In this document: positions 42,804 through 51,337 of the stretch, piece by piece
How positions within the stretch are numbered: position 1 is the first letter of the stretch
Layout of the letters: each line of letters opens with the position of its first letter
Source of the DNA: CAWCGU01 sp963795195
Lineage (GTDB): Bacteria; Actinomycetota; Thermoleophilia; Solirubrobacterales; 70-9
DNA length: 64,000 nt
Assembly: GCA_963795195.1 (NCBI GenBank)
Contig: CAWCGU010000006.1
Location: forward strand, 372,001-436,000
Direction: 5' to 3'
Program-made: the position numbers and the translations under genes
The notes under the pieces: generated by a model
Seen by the model: the letters and a program-made list of their open reading frames with translations, nothing else
The model's database searches: none
What the model was told of the DNA's origin: nothing

Positions 42804-43495
42804 CGGGGTTGATCTTTCCAGAGCTGCGCCAACTCATCCTTTGTCAGGCGCCGGGCGCCACCCTCAGCCAGCCGCCCCAGCCGCAGCGGGCCGAGGCGCA
42901 CACGCTTCAGTTCCGCCACCCGGTTGCCGACCGCCTCGACCATTCGCCTGACCTGCCGGTTACGGCCCTCGCGAATGGTCATCTCGATGGTTCGGGGCGC
43001 CACGCGGGTGACCTTGGCGGGCAGCGTCGGGCCGTCGTCCAACTCCACACCTTGCCTGAGGCGCTCGAGCTGTGCCACGCTGGCGGCCTTGCCGAGCGAG
43101 ATGCGGTAGGTGCGCGACACCTCGAAGCTCGGGTGCATCAGCCGCTGCGCGAGCTCGCCGTCGTTGGTGACGAGGATCAGCCCGGTCGAATCCGCGTCAA
43201 GGCGCCCCACCGGATAGAGGCGCGCGCTGGAGTCAACCAGCTCGACGACTGCGAGACGTCGCCCCGGCTCACGTGCGGTCGAGGTGACGCCGGCCGGTTT
43301 GTTGACCATCCACACCTCGGTCGCCTCGGGTGCCACTGTGCGTCCGTCGACGAGCACCTCGCTGGATTCGTCGACATCGCGAGCGGGGTCGGTGACCACC
43401 GCTCCGCGGACGCTGACGCGCCCCGAGCGCACGATTTCCTCTGCCGCTCGGCGCGAGGCTACGCCGCTGTGGGCGAGGTATTTGGCGAGGCGCAA
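42800..43495 (-). CDS. rluB: Ribosomal large-subunit pseudouridine synthase B
   Basis: 231 residues from a TTG at 43495, the only plausible start. The S4 domain begins immediately (RLAKYLAHSGVASRRAAEEIVRSGRVSVRG) and no ATG or GTG fits upstream. The catalytic Asp lies in PVGRLDADSTGLILVTNDGEL. The end (REGRNRQVRRMVEAVGNRVAELKRVRLGPLRL) is RluB/RsuA-type. Modifies 23S rRNA. It follows scpB by 13 bases, in the conserved scpA-scpB-rluB order. Confidence 0.94.
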   Translation of the reverse strand: MRLAKYLAHSGVASRRAAEEIVRSGRVSVRGAVVTDPARDVDESSEVLVDGRTVAPEATEVWMVNKPAGVTSTAREPGRRLAVVELVDSSARLYPVGRLDADSTGLILVTNDGELAQRLMHPSFEVSRTYRISLGKAASVAQLERLRQGVELDDGPTLPAKVTRVAPRTIEMTIREGRNRQVRRMVEAVGNRVAELKRVRLGPLRLGRLAEGGARRLTKDELAQLWKDQPR

Positions 43496-43508
43496 GGACG
43501 AACCCGGT

Positions 43509-44084
43509 TCAGTCGCCGGTGCGCTGCTCGCCGGCCTTGAGCAGCCGCTCGCGCAGGTCGGCCTCGTCCTCGGGGGTCGGATCGAAGCGGGCCGGGTCGG
43601 GGAGCTGGTCGAGCCCGCTGAGGCCGAAGAGCCGCTCAAACAACGGTGTTGTCCGGTACAGCACCGCGCCAAATCGCGAGCGTCCGGATTCCTCGATCAG
43701 GCCCCGTTCGGTAAGCGTCATCACGGCGGACTCTGAGGAGACGCCACGAATACGGGCGACCTCCGGGCGCGAGACGGGTTGCAGGTAGGCGACTATCGCC
43801 AGCGTCTCCGCCTGAGCTTGGGTGAGCGGCGGCGTCCGCGGCTTGGCGAGCAGGCGCCGGGCCGCGCCCTCGGTCTCGGGCGTCGCGGCCAGCGTGTGGC
43901 CGCCGGCAACATGGCGCAGCACCAGCCCGCGGCCGCCCTCGGCGTATCCGGTGGAGAGCAGGTCGAGGGCGCGGTCGACCTCGGCCTCGGTCGCCTCGCA
44001 CGCCTCGGCCAGGTCTTCGAGTTTGACCGGCTCGGGCGAAAGGAAGAGCAGTGCCTCGACGGTGCGCTCCAGTGGGCTACTCAC
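43509..44084 (-). CDS. scpB: Segregation and condensation protein B
   Basis: 191 residues with two winged-helix domains: LERTVEALLFLSPEPVKLEDLAEA and TQAQAETLAIVAYLQPVSRPEVARIRGV...LTERGLIEESGR. Partner of ScpA in the SMC condensin complex for chromosome segregation. The ATG overlaps the scpA stop (ATGA). Confidence 0.96.
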   Translation of the reverse strand: MSSPLERTVEALLFLSPEPVKLEDLAEACEATEAEVDRALDLLSTGYAEGGRGLVLRHVAGGHTLAATPETEGAARRLLAKPRTPPLTQAQAETLAIVAYLQPVSRPEVARIRGVSSESAVMTLTERGLIEESGRSRFGAVLYRTTPLFERLFGLSGLDQLPDPARFDPTPEDEADLRERLLKAGEQRTGD

Positions 44085-44800
44085 GAAGCAACCACCTTGA
44101 TCGGCCCGAAGGTCTGATTCTGCTCCCAGGTGGCTTCGCCCCGGCGGTACATCTCAAGCAGCGCAAACAGGGTCACAGCCTGGGTCAGCCGGTCTTCCTC
44201 ACCGAACTCCTCGTCGAAGTCGAAGCTGGAGCGACCGCCCAGGAGCGCCCGCACGATCCGGAGCCGGCGCTCGAGCGAGACCGTTGGTCGAATGTGACTG
44301 GTATCCGGCGCCGGCGGCACCCGCAGCAGGTCACCGATCGCCACCGCGAGCACGTCGGGCTCGTAGGCCTGGGCGGCGGAATCGATCGCGACGCGGCGAA
44401 GCTCCACGGGAAGCGGAGCCGACCGGTACACGTAGCGGCGGCCATCCGCGAACAGCTCGCTCAGGTGGGCTGCGGCATCGCGATAGCGGCGGTACTCGAG
44501 CAGCCTCGCCAGCAACTCGTCGGCGGCCTCCTCCCGCGCCAGCGGCAATTCCTCATCGTCTGCGCTCGGCAGCAGCAGTCGTGACTTGAGCTCGAGCAGG
44601 GCCGCAATCAGGACAAGGAATTCGGTCGCCGACTCGAGGTCGAGCTCGCCCCCTTCCTCGAGGTGCTCGATGTAGGCGATCACGATTTCGGCGAGATCGA
44701 GCTCGAGCAGGCTGAGCTCCTCCCGCAGCACAATCGTCAGCAGCAGGTCGAAGGGACCCGCGAAAACGTCGAGATCGAGCTCGAGATCAGCCGCGCGCAT
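44081..44800 (-). CDS. scpA: Segregation and condensation protein A
   Basis: 239 residues, kleisin of the bacterial SMC complex. Starts LDVFAGPFDLLLTIVLREELSLLELDLAEI (SMC-neck binding), continues with EFLVLIAALLELKSRLLLP, and ends with the winged-helix QAVTLFALLEMYRRGEATWEQ. First gene of the leftward scpA-der block. The 87 bases to the divergent VOC gene hold no feature I can name. Confidence 0.96.
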   Translation of the reverse strand: MRAADLELDLDVFAGPFDLLLTIVLREELSLLELDLAEIVIAYIEHLEEGGELDLESATEFLVLIAALLELKSRLLLPSADDEELPLAREEAADELLARLLEYRRYRDAAAHLSELFADGRRYVYRSAPLPVELRRVAIDSAAQAYEPDVLAVAIGDLLRVPPAPDTSHIRPTVSLERRLRIVRALLGGRSSFDFDEEFGEEDRLTQAVTLFALLEMYRRGEATWEQNQTFGPIKVVAS

Positions 44801-44887
44801 GGGGGAAAGTTAGCTGCCGCCTCGGCCACCAACCGACCCTGCCGCTGAACCCGAACGTCAGTCGCGGCGGTAGCCTCGGCCAGCCTG

Positions 44888-45340
44888 ATGCCCCTCGGGA
44901 CCAAGATCAGCCACGTCGACCTCGCGGTCAGCTCCCTAGGGCGCAGCGTCAGCTTCTACCTTGGGCTGCTGGAGCCACTCGGGTGGCATGCAGGCAAAGG
45001 CGTCACGGGCGAGCGCGGGGACCAAGTCGTCTACATCTCGGCATCCGGACCCGGGAACGCAGCGATCGGACTGCGCAGTGCACAGTCCGGTGCCCATGCC
45101 CTGTCCTACGACCGCTACGCGGTGGGTATGCACCACCTCTGCATCGATGTTCCATCCCGCGAGGTCGTCGACGAACGCGCCGCCTGGCTGCGCTCGATCG
45201 ACGCGACCATCGAGAGTGAGCCCGCCGAGTACGACTACACGCCCGGCTACTACGCCGTCTTCTTCCACGACCCCGACGGGATCAAGCTCGAGCTGCTGCA
45301 TCGTCCGGACTACTGGGCGCAGGCCAAGGCCCGGCGCTAG
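44888..45340 (+). CDS. VOC-family (glyoxalase-like) protein
   Basis: 150 residues with two beta-alpha-beta-beta-beta modules. Metal ligands are consistent with HVDLAV (His), GMHHLCIDVP (His) and IKLELLHRP (Glu). VFFHDPDGIKLELLHRPDYW is typical of the family. Metal-dependent lyase, dioxygenase or resistance functions are all possible; substrate unknown. Its stop overlaps the convergent trpS stop region by 4 bases. Confidence 0.88.
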   Translation: MPLGTKISHVDLAVSSLGRSVSFYLGLLEPLGWHAGKGVTGERGDQVVYISASGPGNAAIGLRSAQSGAHALSYDRYAVGMHHLCIDVPSREVVDERAAWLRSIDATIESEPAEYDYTPGYYAVFFHDPDGIKLELLHRPDYWAQAKARR

Positions 45341-46353
45341 GAGATGTGCCGCTGCGGGCCGACGCCCATCGCGTCGCGGACGTCCCAGAGCACACCTGAG
45401 GCGATCTCGCGGGCGCGCTCGGCACCCCCAGCGATCGTCCGCTCGAGCGCGTCCTCGTCGTTTCGGATCTCCTCGTAGCGCTCGCGAACCGGAGCCAGGT
45501 AGTCGACCACAGCGTCACCGACCGCCGTCTTGAAGTCGCCATAGCCCGAACCCTCGAACTGCTGCTCCACCTCGTCCATCGCCACGCCCTTGACCACGGA
45601 CAGGATCTCGATCAGGTTGGCGATCCCCTCCTTGCCCTCCCCGCGCCGCACCTCGCTGCCGGAGTCAGTCACGGCGCTGCGGAACTTCTTGCGGATCACG
45701 TCGGGTTCGTCGAGCACGTGGACCGTTCCTTGTGGGGTGCCACCGGTGGTCGTCATTTTCGCGTCTGGCCGCTGCAGGTCCATGATCCGCGCGCCGATCT
45801 CCGGAATGCGATGCTCGGGGATCACCAGGATCTGGCTGCCCTGACCGAAGCGCTCGTTGAAGCGGCGCGCGATCTCGCGCATCAGCTCGATGTGCTGGCG
45901 CTGGTCGTCGCCGACCGGCACCTCATCGGCCCGGTATGCCAGCACGTCGGCCGCCTGCAGCACGGGATAGTTGAACAGCCCGGCTGACACGAAGGCGCCC
46001 TGCTGGCTCTCCAGCAACTCGCGCTTGTCCTTCCACTGGTGCATGCGGTTCAGATCGCCCCAGGCCGTCACCGAATTGAGCAGCCAGGCGAGCTCAGTGT
46101 GCTCGTGGACGTCGCTCTGGCGGAAGAGGATGCACCTTTGAGGGTCGAGGCCGGCAGCGAGCAGGATCGCCGCGGTGTCGGAGCTGGCCTTGCGCAGCTC
46201 CACGGGGTCATAGGGAACCGTCGTCGCGTGTAGATCGACGATGCAGTAGATCGCTTCCCCTCGGTCCTGCCCTTCGACAAACTTGCGGATCGCACCGATG
46301 TAGTTGCCGAGGTGCTTGCGGCCGGTGGGCTGGATTCCGGAGAAGATGCGCAC
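45337..46353 (-). CDS. trpS: Tryptophanyl-tRNA synthetase
   Basis: 338 residues from the GTG at 46353. Class I synthetase: the HIGH-equivalent lies in SGIQPTGRKHLGNYIGAI. YCIVDLHATTV and VGDDQRQHIELMREIA are typical. The KMSKS loop reads AKMTTTGGTPQGTVHVLDEP, a variant seen as KMSTT-type loops in many actinobacterial TrpRS; here the Ser is also Thr. It lies 10 bases downstream of a putative aromatic decarboxylase. Confidence 0.96.
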   Translation of the reverse strand: MRIFSGIQPTGRKHLGNYIGAIRKFVEGQDRGEAIYCIVDLHATTVPYDPVELRKASSDTAAILLAAGLDPQRCILFRQSDVHEHTELAWLLNSVTAWGDLNRMHQWKDKRELLESQQGAFVSAGLFNYPVLQAADVLAYRADEVPVGDDQRQHIELMREIARRFNERFGQGSQILVIPEHRIPEIGARIMDLQRPDAKMTTTGGTPQGTVHVLDEPDVIRKKFRSAVTDSGSEVRRGEGKEGIANLIEILSVVKGVAMDEVEQQFEGSGYGDFKTAVGDAVVDYLAPVRERYEEIRNDEDALERTIAGGAERAREIASGVLWDVRDAMGVGPQRHIS

Positions 46354-46363
46354 GCCCGGCAGC

Positions 46364-47800
46364 CTACGGCGATCGGGGGTCGATGAGGCCCTCCAACAGC
46401 TCGAGAAGCACGTCAACGAGCAGGTCGACATCCTCCCGTTCGCTGCTCCAGTTCACGATCGCCGGGCGAAAGGCGACCCTTCCCTCGTACGTCGTCATAC
46501 CGGCAATGACCCGCCCGTCGCGAAACAGCGCTTCGCCGAGCTGGCGGTTCAGGTCGTCAAGCCTTTCCTCGTCCAGTCTTTCGCGACGCGCCCGAAAGCA
46601 GACGATGTTGAGCTGCACGTCGGCAAGCCGCTCGAGCCGCGGTTCTGCGTCGACACGGGAGGCCAGGTGCCTCGCAAGGGCGAGATGTCGCTCGACCATC
46701 TCCCGGTAACCACTGCGGCCATGTGCACGCAACGTCGCCCAAACAGGGAACGCGCGCGCGCGGCGCGAGTTCTCCGGCGAGAGGAAGCCAGGGTTGGGGC
46801 GCGGATCGTCCGCCGACGGCAAATAGGGCGCCCCAACGTTGAACGTGTGTGGCAGACGCGCGATGTCGCGGACGAACGCAAAGCCGCAGTCGTACGGGAC
46901 ATTCAGCCACTTGTGGCCGTCCGAGGTGACCGAGTCCGCGCGCTCGACGCCGGCGGCGAGGCCCCTGGTCTCGGGTGCTACGCGGGCGAAAAGGCCGAAC
47001 GCCCCGTCCACGTGCAACCAGGCTCCGTGCTCCGCTGCTAGGTCGGCCATCTGGTCGATGGGATCGAAGTCGCCCGCGTTCACCTCGCCGGCGTTGGCGA
47101 CCACGATCGCCGGCCCGTCCAGGGAGCGCAGTCGCGCCTCCAGGGCCGCGAGGTCGAGGCGACCGGCGCCGTCCGCTGCAAGCCGCTCGACGTTGTCCCG
47201 GCCCATTCCAAGCATTCCGATCGCCTGCACGGCGCTCGGATGGATGTAGCCGCTGCTGAGGATGGGCGTCGCCCGCAAACCGCCGAGGCCCACGCCGTCC
47301 ACGTCGACACCCTGCTGCTCAGCCCACCAGCTGCGGGCGGCTGCGAGAGCGACGAAGTTCGCCATCGTCGCTCCCGATGTGAGGACGCCGCCGAAATCCT
47401 CCGGCAGCTCGAAGAGCTGCCGCAGCCAGTCGACCGCCACCTGTTCGAGACGCGACGCCATCGGCGAGGACGCCCAGGCGTACGCCACCTGATCGAACGC
47501 GGAGGTGAGCCAGTCGGCGGCCAAGGCGGCGGGAGTGCCTCCCCCCATCACGAAGTGGAAGAAGCGCGGACCACTCGATCGGGTGGCGGCCTGCTGCCCG
47601 CGCGAGGCGAGCTCGGCGATCGCAGCGAGGCTGCCGTCTCCGCGCTCGGGCATCGGATCGCTCCAGCCGCTGACGATTTCCTCTGCGTCATGGGAGAGGA
47701 CTGCGTGCGAACGCAGATCCGAGAGGTAGCGCAGCGCTTCCTCAGCGGCGAGCTCCAGCGCCTGCTTCAGCTCATCTCTGTCGTTCAGCGGGTCCGTCAT
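46364..47800 (-). CDS. PLP-dependent group II amino-acid decarboxylase
   Basis: 478 residues, aromatic-L-amino-acid/glutamate decarboxylase fold. HFVMGGGTPAALAADWLTSAFDQ, GVLTSGATMANFVALAAARSWWA, WLHVDGAFGLFARV (Asp pairs with the pyridine N) and the Schiff-base Lys in SDGHKWLNVPYDCGFA are intact. Substrate not decidable from sequence; the family decarboxylates Trp, Tyr, DOPA or Glu. The adjacency to trpS hints at an aromatic substrate, but this is only context. Confidence 0.9.
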   Translation of the reverse strand: MTDPLNDRDELKQALELAAEEALRYLSDLRSHAVLSHDAEEIVSGWSDPMPERGDGSLAAIAELASRGQQAATRSSGPRFFHFVMGGGTPAALAADWLTSAFDQVAYAWASSPMASRLEQVAVDWLRQLFELPEDFGGVLTSGATMANFVALAAARSWWAEQQGVDVDGVGLGGLRATPILSSGYIHPSAVQAIGMLGMGRDNVERLAADGAGRLDLAALEARLRSLDGPAIVVANAGEVNAGDFDPIDQMADLAAEHGAWLHVDGAFGLFARVAPETRGLAAGVERADSVTSDGHKWLNVPYDCGFAFVRDIARLPHTFNVGAPYLPSADDPRPNPGFLSPENSRRARAFPVWATLRAHGRSGYREMVERHLALARHLASRVDAEPRLERLADVQLNIVCFRARRERLDEERLDDLNRQLGEALFRDGRVIAGMTTYEGRVAFRPAIVNWSSEREDVDLLVDVLLELLEGLIDPRSP

Positions 47801-47864
47801 CGAGTGCGCACGGCGATCCTAAGCGCCAGCTTCCGCGGCCGTATGCCCGACGGGAAGCGGCGTG

Positions 47865-48641
47865 TCAGGGCTCGGGCGGATCGCGCAATTGCTGGGCCGG
47901 CGTGAAGAAGTTGCGGTAGGCCAGCGACGTCGCGATCAGGGCCGAGAGCGCGACAGCGCCGAGCAGGGTGTAGAGAAGCACCAGCTGCAGGCGCACCGCA
48001 TCCACGGGGTCGGCACCCGCCAGCAACATCCCCACCATCGTCCCGGGGAAGAAGATCAGTCCCGTGGTCTTGGTCTGGTCGATCGTGTGGATCATCCCCG
48101 AGCGCAGGCTGCGCCTGATCAGCGGCTGGGCGGCCACCGTTGCGCTGGCCCCGAGGGCGAGCGTCGCCTCGATCTCCCTGGAACGGTCGGCCATGTCGTC
48201 CCCGAGGCGGTTGAGGGCGACGGCCGCGGAGGTCATCGCGTTGCCGATCACCATGCCCCCCACCGGAACCAGGTAGCGCGGCGTGGCCTCGAACACGCCG
48301 AGGGCGAGCACTAGACCGAGCGTCGCAGCGGCGGCGACCGAGAGTGAGATCAGAAGCGGGAGGAGGGCTCCCGGCACCCCTGCGGCCCGGCGCCGCGCCG
48401 TGAACGCCCCGAAGAGCACCATCACAACGAGCAGTGCAACGACAAGCAGCAGGCTGTCCTCGTCGAAGATCGCCTGGATCACGTAGCCGATCGCCGTCAG
48501 CTGGATGAAGGCGCGGATGACGGCGACGGCGACCTCGTTCGCCAGTCCAGCACCTCGCCAGTAGGAGACGGCGATCGCGAGCACGACCAGCGCCAGGCTG
48601 GCGGCGACCTCGCCGAAGCTGACGTCGATACCGGCGTTCAT
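47865..48641 (-). CDS. fetB: FetB-type ABC transporter permease
   Basis: 258 residues, about seven transmembrane segments, beginning MNAGIDVSFGEVAASLALVVL. LANEVAVAVIRAFIQLTAIGYVIQ, EIEATLALGASATVAAQPLIRRSLRSGMIHTIDQTKTTGLIFFPGTMVGMLLAGADP is the conserved UPF0014/FetB core. FetAB of E. coli exports iron under oxidative stress; the substrate here is inferred. The ATG overlaps the fetA stop (ATGA). Its stop lies 64 bases from the decarboxylase start. Confidence 0.88.
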   Translation of the reverse strand: MNAGIDVSFGEVAASLALVVLAIAVSYWRGAGLANEVAVAVIRAFIQLTAIGYVIQAIFDEDSLLLVVALLVVMVLFGAFTARRRAAGVPGALLPLLISLSVAAAATLGLVLALGVFEATPRYLVPVGGMVIGNAMTSAAVALNRLGDDMADRSREIEATLALGASATVAAQPLIRRSLRSGMIHTIDQTKTTGLIFFPGTMVGMLLAGADPVDAVRLQLVLLYTLLGAVALSALIATSLAYRNFFTPAQQLRDPPEP

Positions 48642-49348
48642 GATCCCAACACATCGGAGGTCTGGCCCTGACCCGCCAGGCGCCCTCCATCCAGCCGCAG
48701 GACCCAATCCGACATCCGTCCCGCCTGTTCGAGGTCGTGCGTCACAAGCACCGTTGAGATCTCGAGCCGCTCCCGCAGGTCGACGAGAGTGCGCTCGATT
48801 GCGTCACGAGCCGAGGCGTCCAGCGCCGACGTCGGTTCGTCGAGCAGCAGCACCCTGGGTTCGAGCGCCAGCGCCCGCGCCAGCATTGCGCGCTGCTGCT
48901 CGCCGACCGAGAGCCGAGCCGAGTCGCGTTCCGCGTAGGTCGGGTTGAGCCCCGAGAGCGTCAGCAGCTGCGCGACATCGGGGCGCTTGCCGCCGAGCTC
49001 GGCAGCGAAGCGGATGTTGTCCTCGACGGAACCCTCCAGCAGCGCTGGCAGCTGCGGCACCAGGCAAACCTCGCGTCGCAGCTGCAGGGGGTCACGTTCG
49101 CGAACGTCGCTGCCCCGGTAGCGAACAGTTCCCTCGCTCGGGTCGGCAAGCCTGTCGAACAGCCGAAGCAGGCTCGACTTGCCGCTGCCCGAGGGGCCGG
49201 CGACGCAACTCGCACCTTCCGGGATCGAGGCGGAGAGCCGGTCGAGCACGACACGCTCGCCGCGCCGCAGCGTGACGTTGTTCAGTTCGAAGAGCAGATG
49301 GCGATTATCGACGTATCCTGGCCCTGGCGAGTCGCGGCGCAACTGCAC
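48638..49348 (-). CDS. fetA: FetA-type ABC transporter ATPase, start uncertain
   Basis: About 236 residues. Walker A VAGPSGSGKSSLLRLF, signature LSVGEQQRAMLARALALEPRVLLLDEPTSALD (Walker B, D-loop) and H-loop VLVTHDLEQAGRMSD. The signature reads LSVGE instead of LSGGE. The family sequence starts at LLFELNNVTLRRGERVVL (about 49300), with no ATG nearby. GTG 49348 or TTG 49342 are the closest starts, and the frame stays open into the ku promoter region. Pairs with fetB. Confidence 0.85.
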   Translation of the reverse strand: MQLRRDSPGPGYVDNRHLLFELNNVTLRRGERVVLDRLSASIPEGASCVAGPSGSGKSSLLRLFDRLADPSEGTVRYRGSDVRERDPLQLRREVCLVPQLPALLEGSVEDNIRFAAELGGKRPDVAQLLTLSGLNPTYAERDSARLSVGEQQRAMLARALALEPRVLLLDEPTSALDASARDAIERTLVDLRERLEISTVLVTHDLEQAGRMSDWVLRLDGGRLAGQGQTSDVLGS

Positions 49349-49441
49349 GTGGCCTGCCAGCTGAAGGAGGTCGCCCGGACGGCGATGAATTCCAGCGTTA
49401 CCCTCAGTCTTACGGTCACATGAACAAGGAAAGCCGAACAA

Positions 49442-50374
49442 ATGCCTAGAGCCATCTGGAGCGGAACGATCAGCTTCGGGCTGCTGAACGTGCCCGTCAA
49501 GCTCTACAGCGCAGTCTCCAGCCAGCGCATCAGCTTCCGTGAGCTGCGGGCGTCCGACGGCTCGCGGGTGCGCCACAAGCGTGTCGCCGAGGCCGACGGC
49601 GAAGAGGTTTCCTACGACGACATGGTCAAGGGCTACGAAGTCGCCCCCGAGGAGTACATCGTGCTGACCCGCGAGGAGCTCGCCGATCTGGCCCCCGAGA
49701 AGACGCGCTCGATCGACATCGTCGACTTCGTCGACGTCGGCGAGATCGACCCGATCTACTTCAACCAGCCCTATTACCTCGGCCCCGATAAGAGCTCGGA
49801 AAAGGCCTATGCCCTGCTCGCCAAGGCGATGGCCGAGTCCGGCAAGGCCGCGATCTCCCGCTTCGTGCTGCGCAACAAGGAGAACCTTGCCGCGATCCGC
49901 TCCGACGGCCGCATCCTGACTATGGCGACGATGCGCTTCGCCGACGAGATCGTGCCGACCGAACGGCTCGACGACGTCCTCCCGCAGAGCGAGGCGAAGG
50001 CCGCCGCCAAGGAGGTCGAGATGGCGGAGAGGCTGATCGAGTCGCTGTCCGGCGAGTTCAACCCGGAGGCCTATCGCGACGAGTACCGCGAACAGCTGCT
50101 CGAGCTGATCTCCAGCAAGGCCCGCGGCGAGACCATCGTCGCCGCCGCCACCGAGGAGCCCAAGCCGACGAAGGCGCCCGACCTGATGGCGGCGCTCGAG
50201 CAGAGCCTGGCGGCAGTCAAATCCGAGGAGCTCGGCGGCGGCGCCAAGAAGTCGGAAGACGCCACGCCGAAACCGCGTAAGTCTCCGGCCAAGGCCGCGT
50301 CGAAGTCGACGTCGAGTTCGAACTCCAAGAGCTCTTCCAAATCGCGCAGCAAGGCAAAGGCACCAGCGAAGTAG
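49442..50374 (+). CDS. ku: Non-homologous end-joining protein Ku
   Basis: 310 residues. MPRAIWSGTISFGLLNVPVKLYSAV is the diagnostic start of bacterial Ku. The ring-forming core covers about residues 1-240, followed by a Lys/Ser-rich tail (KSPAKAASKSTSSSNSKSSS and on), typical of actinobacterial Ku that binds DNA through its C-terminus. Acts with LigD in double-strand break repair. Followed by a LigD polymerase frame, in a different reading frame. Confidence 0.97.
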   Translation: MPRAIWSGTISFGLLNVPVKLYSAVSSQRISFRELRASDGSRVRHKRVAEADGEEVSYDDMVKGYEVAPEEYIVLTREELADLAPEKTRSIDIVDFVDVGEIDPIYFNQPYYLGPDKSSEKAYALLAKAMAESGKAAISRFVLRNKENLAAIRSDGRILTMATMRFADEIVPTERLDDVLPQSEAKAAAKEVEMAERLIESLSGEFNPEAYRDEYREQLLELISSKARGETIVAAATEEPKPTKAPDLMAALEQSLAAVKSEELGGGAKKSEDATPKPRKSPAKAASKSTSSSNSKSSSKSRSKAKAPAK

Positions 50375-50391
50375 AGATCGACGGCCGCACG

Positions 50392-51261
50392 CTGTCGATC
50401 ACGAACCTCGACAAGGTCCTCTATCCGAAGCCCGGGTTCACCAAGGGCCAGGTGATCGACTACTACGCGCGCGTGGCCGAGGTGATGATCCCGCACCTGC
50501 GCGGCCGCGCGCTGACCCTGCGGCGCTTCCCGAACGGAGTCGAGGCAGGCTCGTTCTTCGAGAAGCGCTGCCCCAAGCACCGGCCGGACTGGGTTGGGAC
50601 GGTCCACGTAGAACTCGGCAAGGAGAACATCGACTTCTGCCGCTGCGACGACCGCGCGACGCTGGTCTGGATGGCGCAGCTGGCGGCGCTCGAGCTGCAT
50701 CCCTCACTGGCGCTCGGTGACGATATGCACCACCCCACCGTGCTCGCTTTCGACCTCGACCCGGGGCCGCCCGCGAACATCGTCCAGTGCTGTCGTGTCG
50801 GCCTGCGCGTGCGAGAGCTCTTCGCCGACTTCGGGCTCGAGTGCTTCCCGAAGGCCTCCGGGTCCAAGGGTCTTCAGGTCTACGTGCCGCTCAACGGCAC
50901 CGCCGACTATGAAAAGACGAAGCCGTTCGCGCAGGCCGTTGCGCGACTGCTCGAAAAGCAGACGCCCAAGGAGGTCGTCTCGAAGATGTCCAAGGACCTG
51001 CGCAAGGGCAAGGTCTTCGTCGACTGGAGCCAGAACACGTTTGCGAAGACGACGATCGCGGTCTACTCGCTGCGGGCACGCGAGACGCCGTCGGCGTCGA
51101 CCCCGCTGCTCTGGGACGAAGTCGAGGCCGCCTCGAAATCGCGGGCGAAGGATCCATTGCGATTCGACGCAGCCAAGGTGCTCGAGCGAATCGAGCAGCA
51201 CGGCGACCTGTTCGCTCCGGTGCTCGAGCTCGAACAGGAGCTGCCCGGCCTGCAGCTCTGA
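50392..51261 (+). CDS. ligD: LigD polymerase (primase-polymerase) domain protein, start uncertain
   Basis: About 289 residues if started at the CTG 50392. The AEP polymerase core is complete: LRRFPNGVEAGSFFEKRCPKH, catalytic AFDLDPGP (DxD), ASGSKGLQVYVPL and the third Asp in KVFVDWSQN. The normal N-terminal motif (ITNLDKVLYPKPGFTKGQ) lies upstream of the first canonical start (GTG 50452). That frame, open back to a TAA at 50278-50280, has no ATG, GTG or TTG. Either CTG starts it, or the frame is joined to Ku by slippage or an error (the ku frame is offset by one). No ligase or phosphoesterase domain is in the window. Confidence 0.88.
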   Translation: MSITNLDKVLYPKPGFTKGQVIDYYARVAEVMIPHLRGRALTLRRFPNGVEAGSFFEKRCPKHRPDWVGTVHVELGKENIDFCRCDDRATLVWMAQLAALELHPSLALGDDMHHPTVLAFDLDPGPPANIVQCCRVGLRVRELFADFGLECFPKASGSKGLQVYVPLNGTADYEKTKPFAQAVARLLEKQTPKEVVSKMSKDLRKGKVFVDWSQNTFAKTTIAVYSLRARETPSASTPLLWDEVEAASKSRAKDPLRFDAAKVLERIEQHGDLFAPVLELEQELPGLQL

Positions 51262-51337
51262 GCACGGGCACGCCGGCTTCGCTGCTCGCCGCCTGCGCAA
51301 TCCACTACCCCCTCAGCTGCATCGATGTGCCCTTCCC

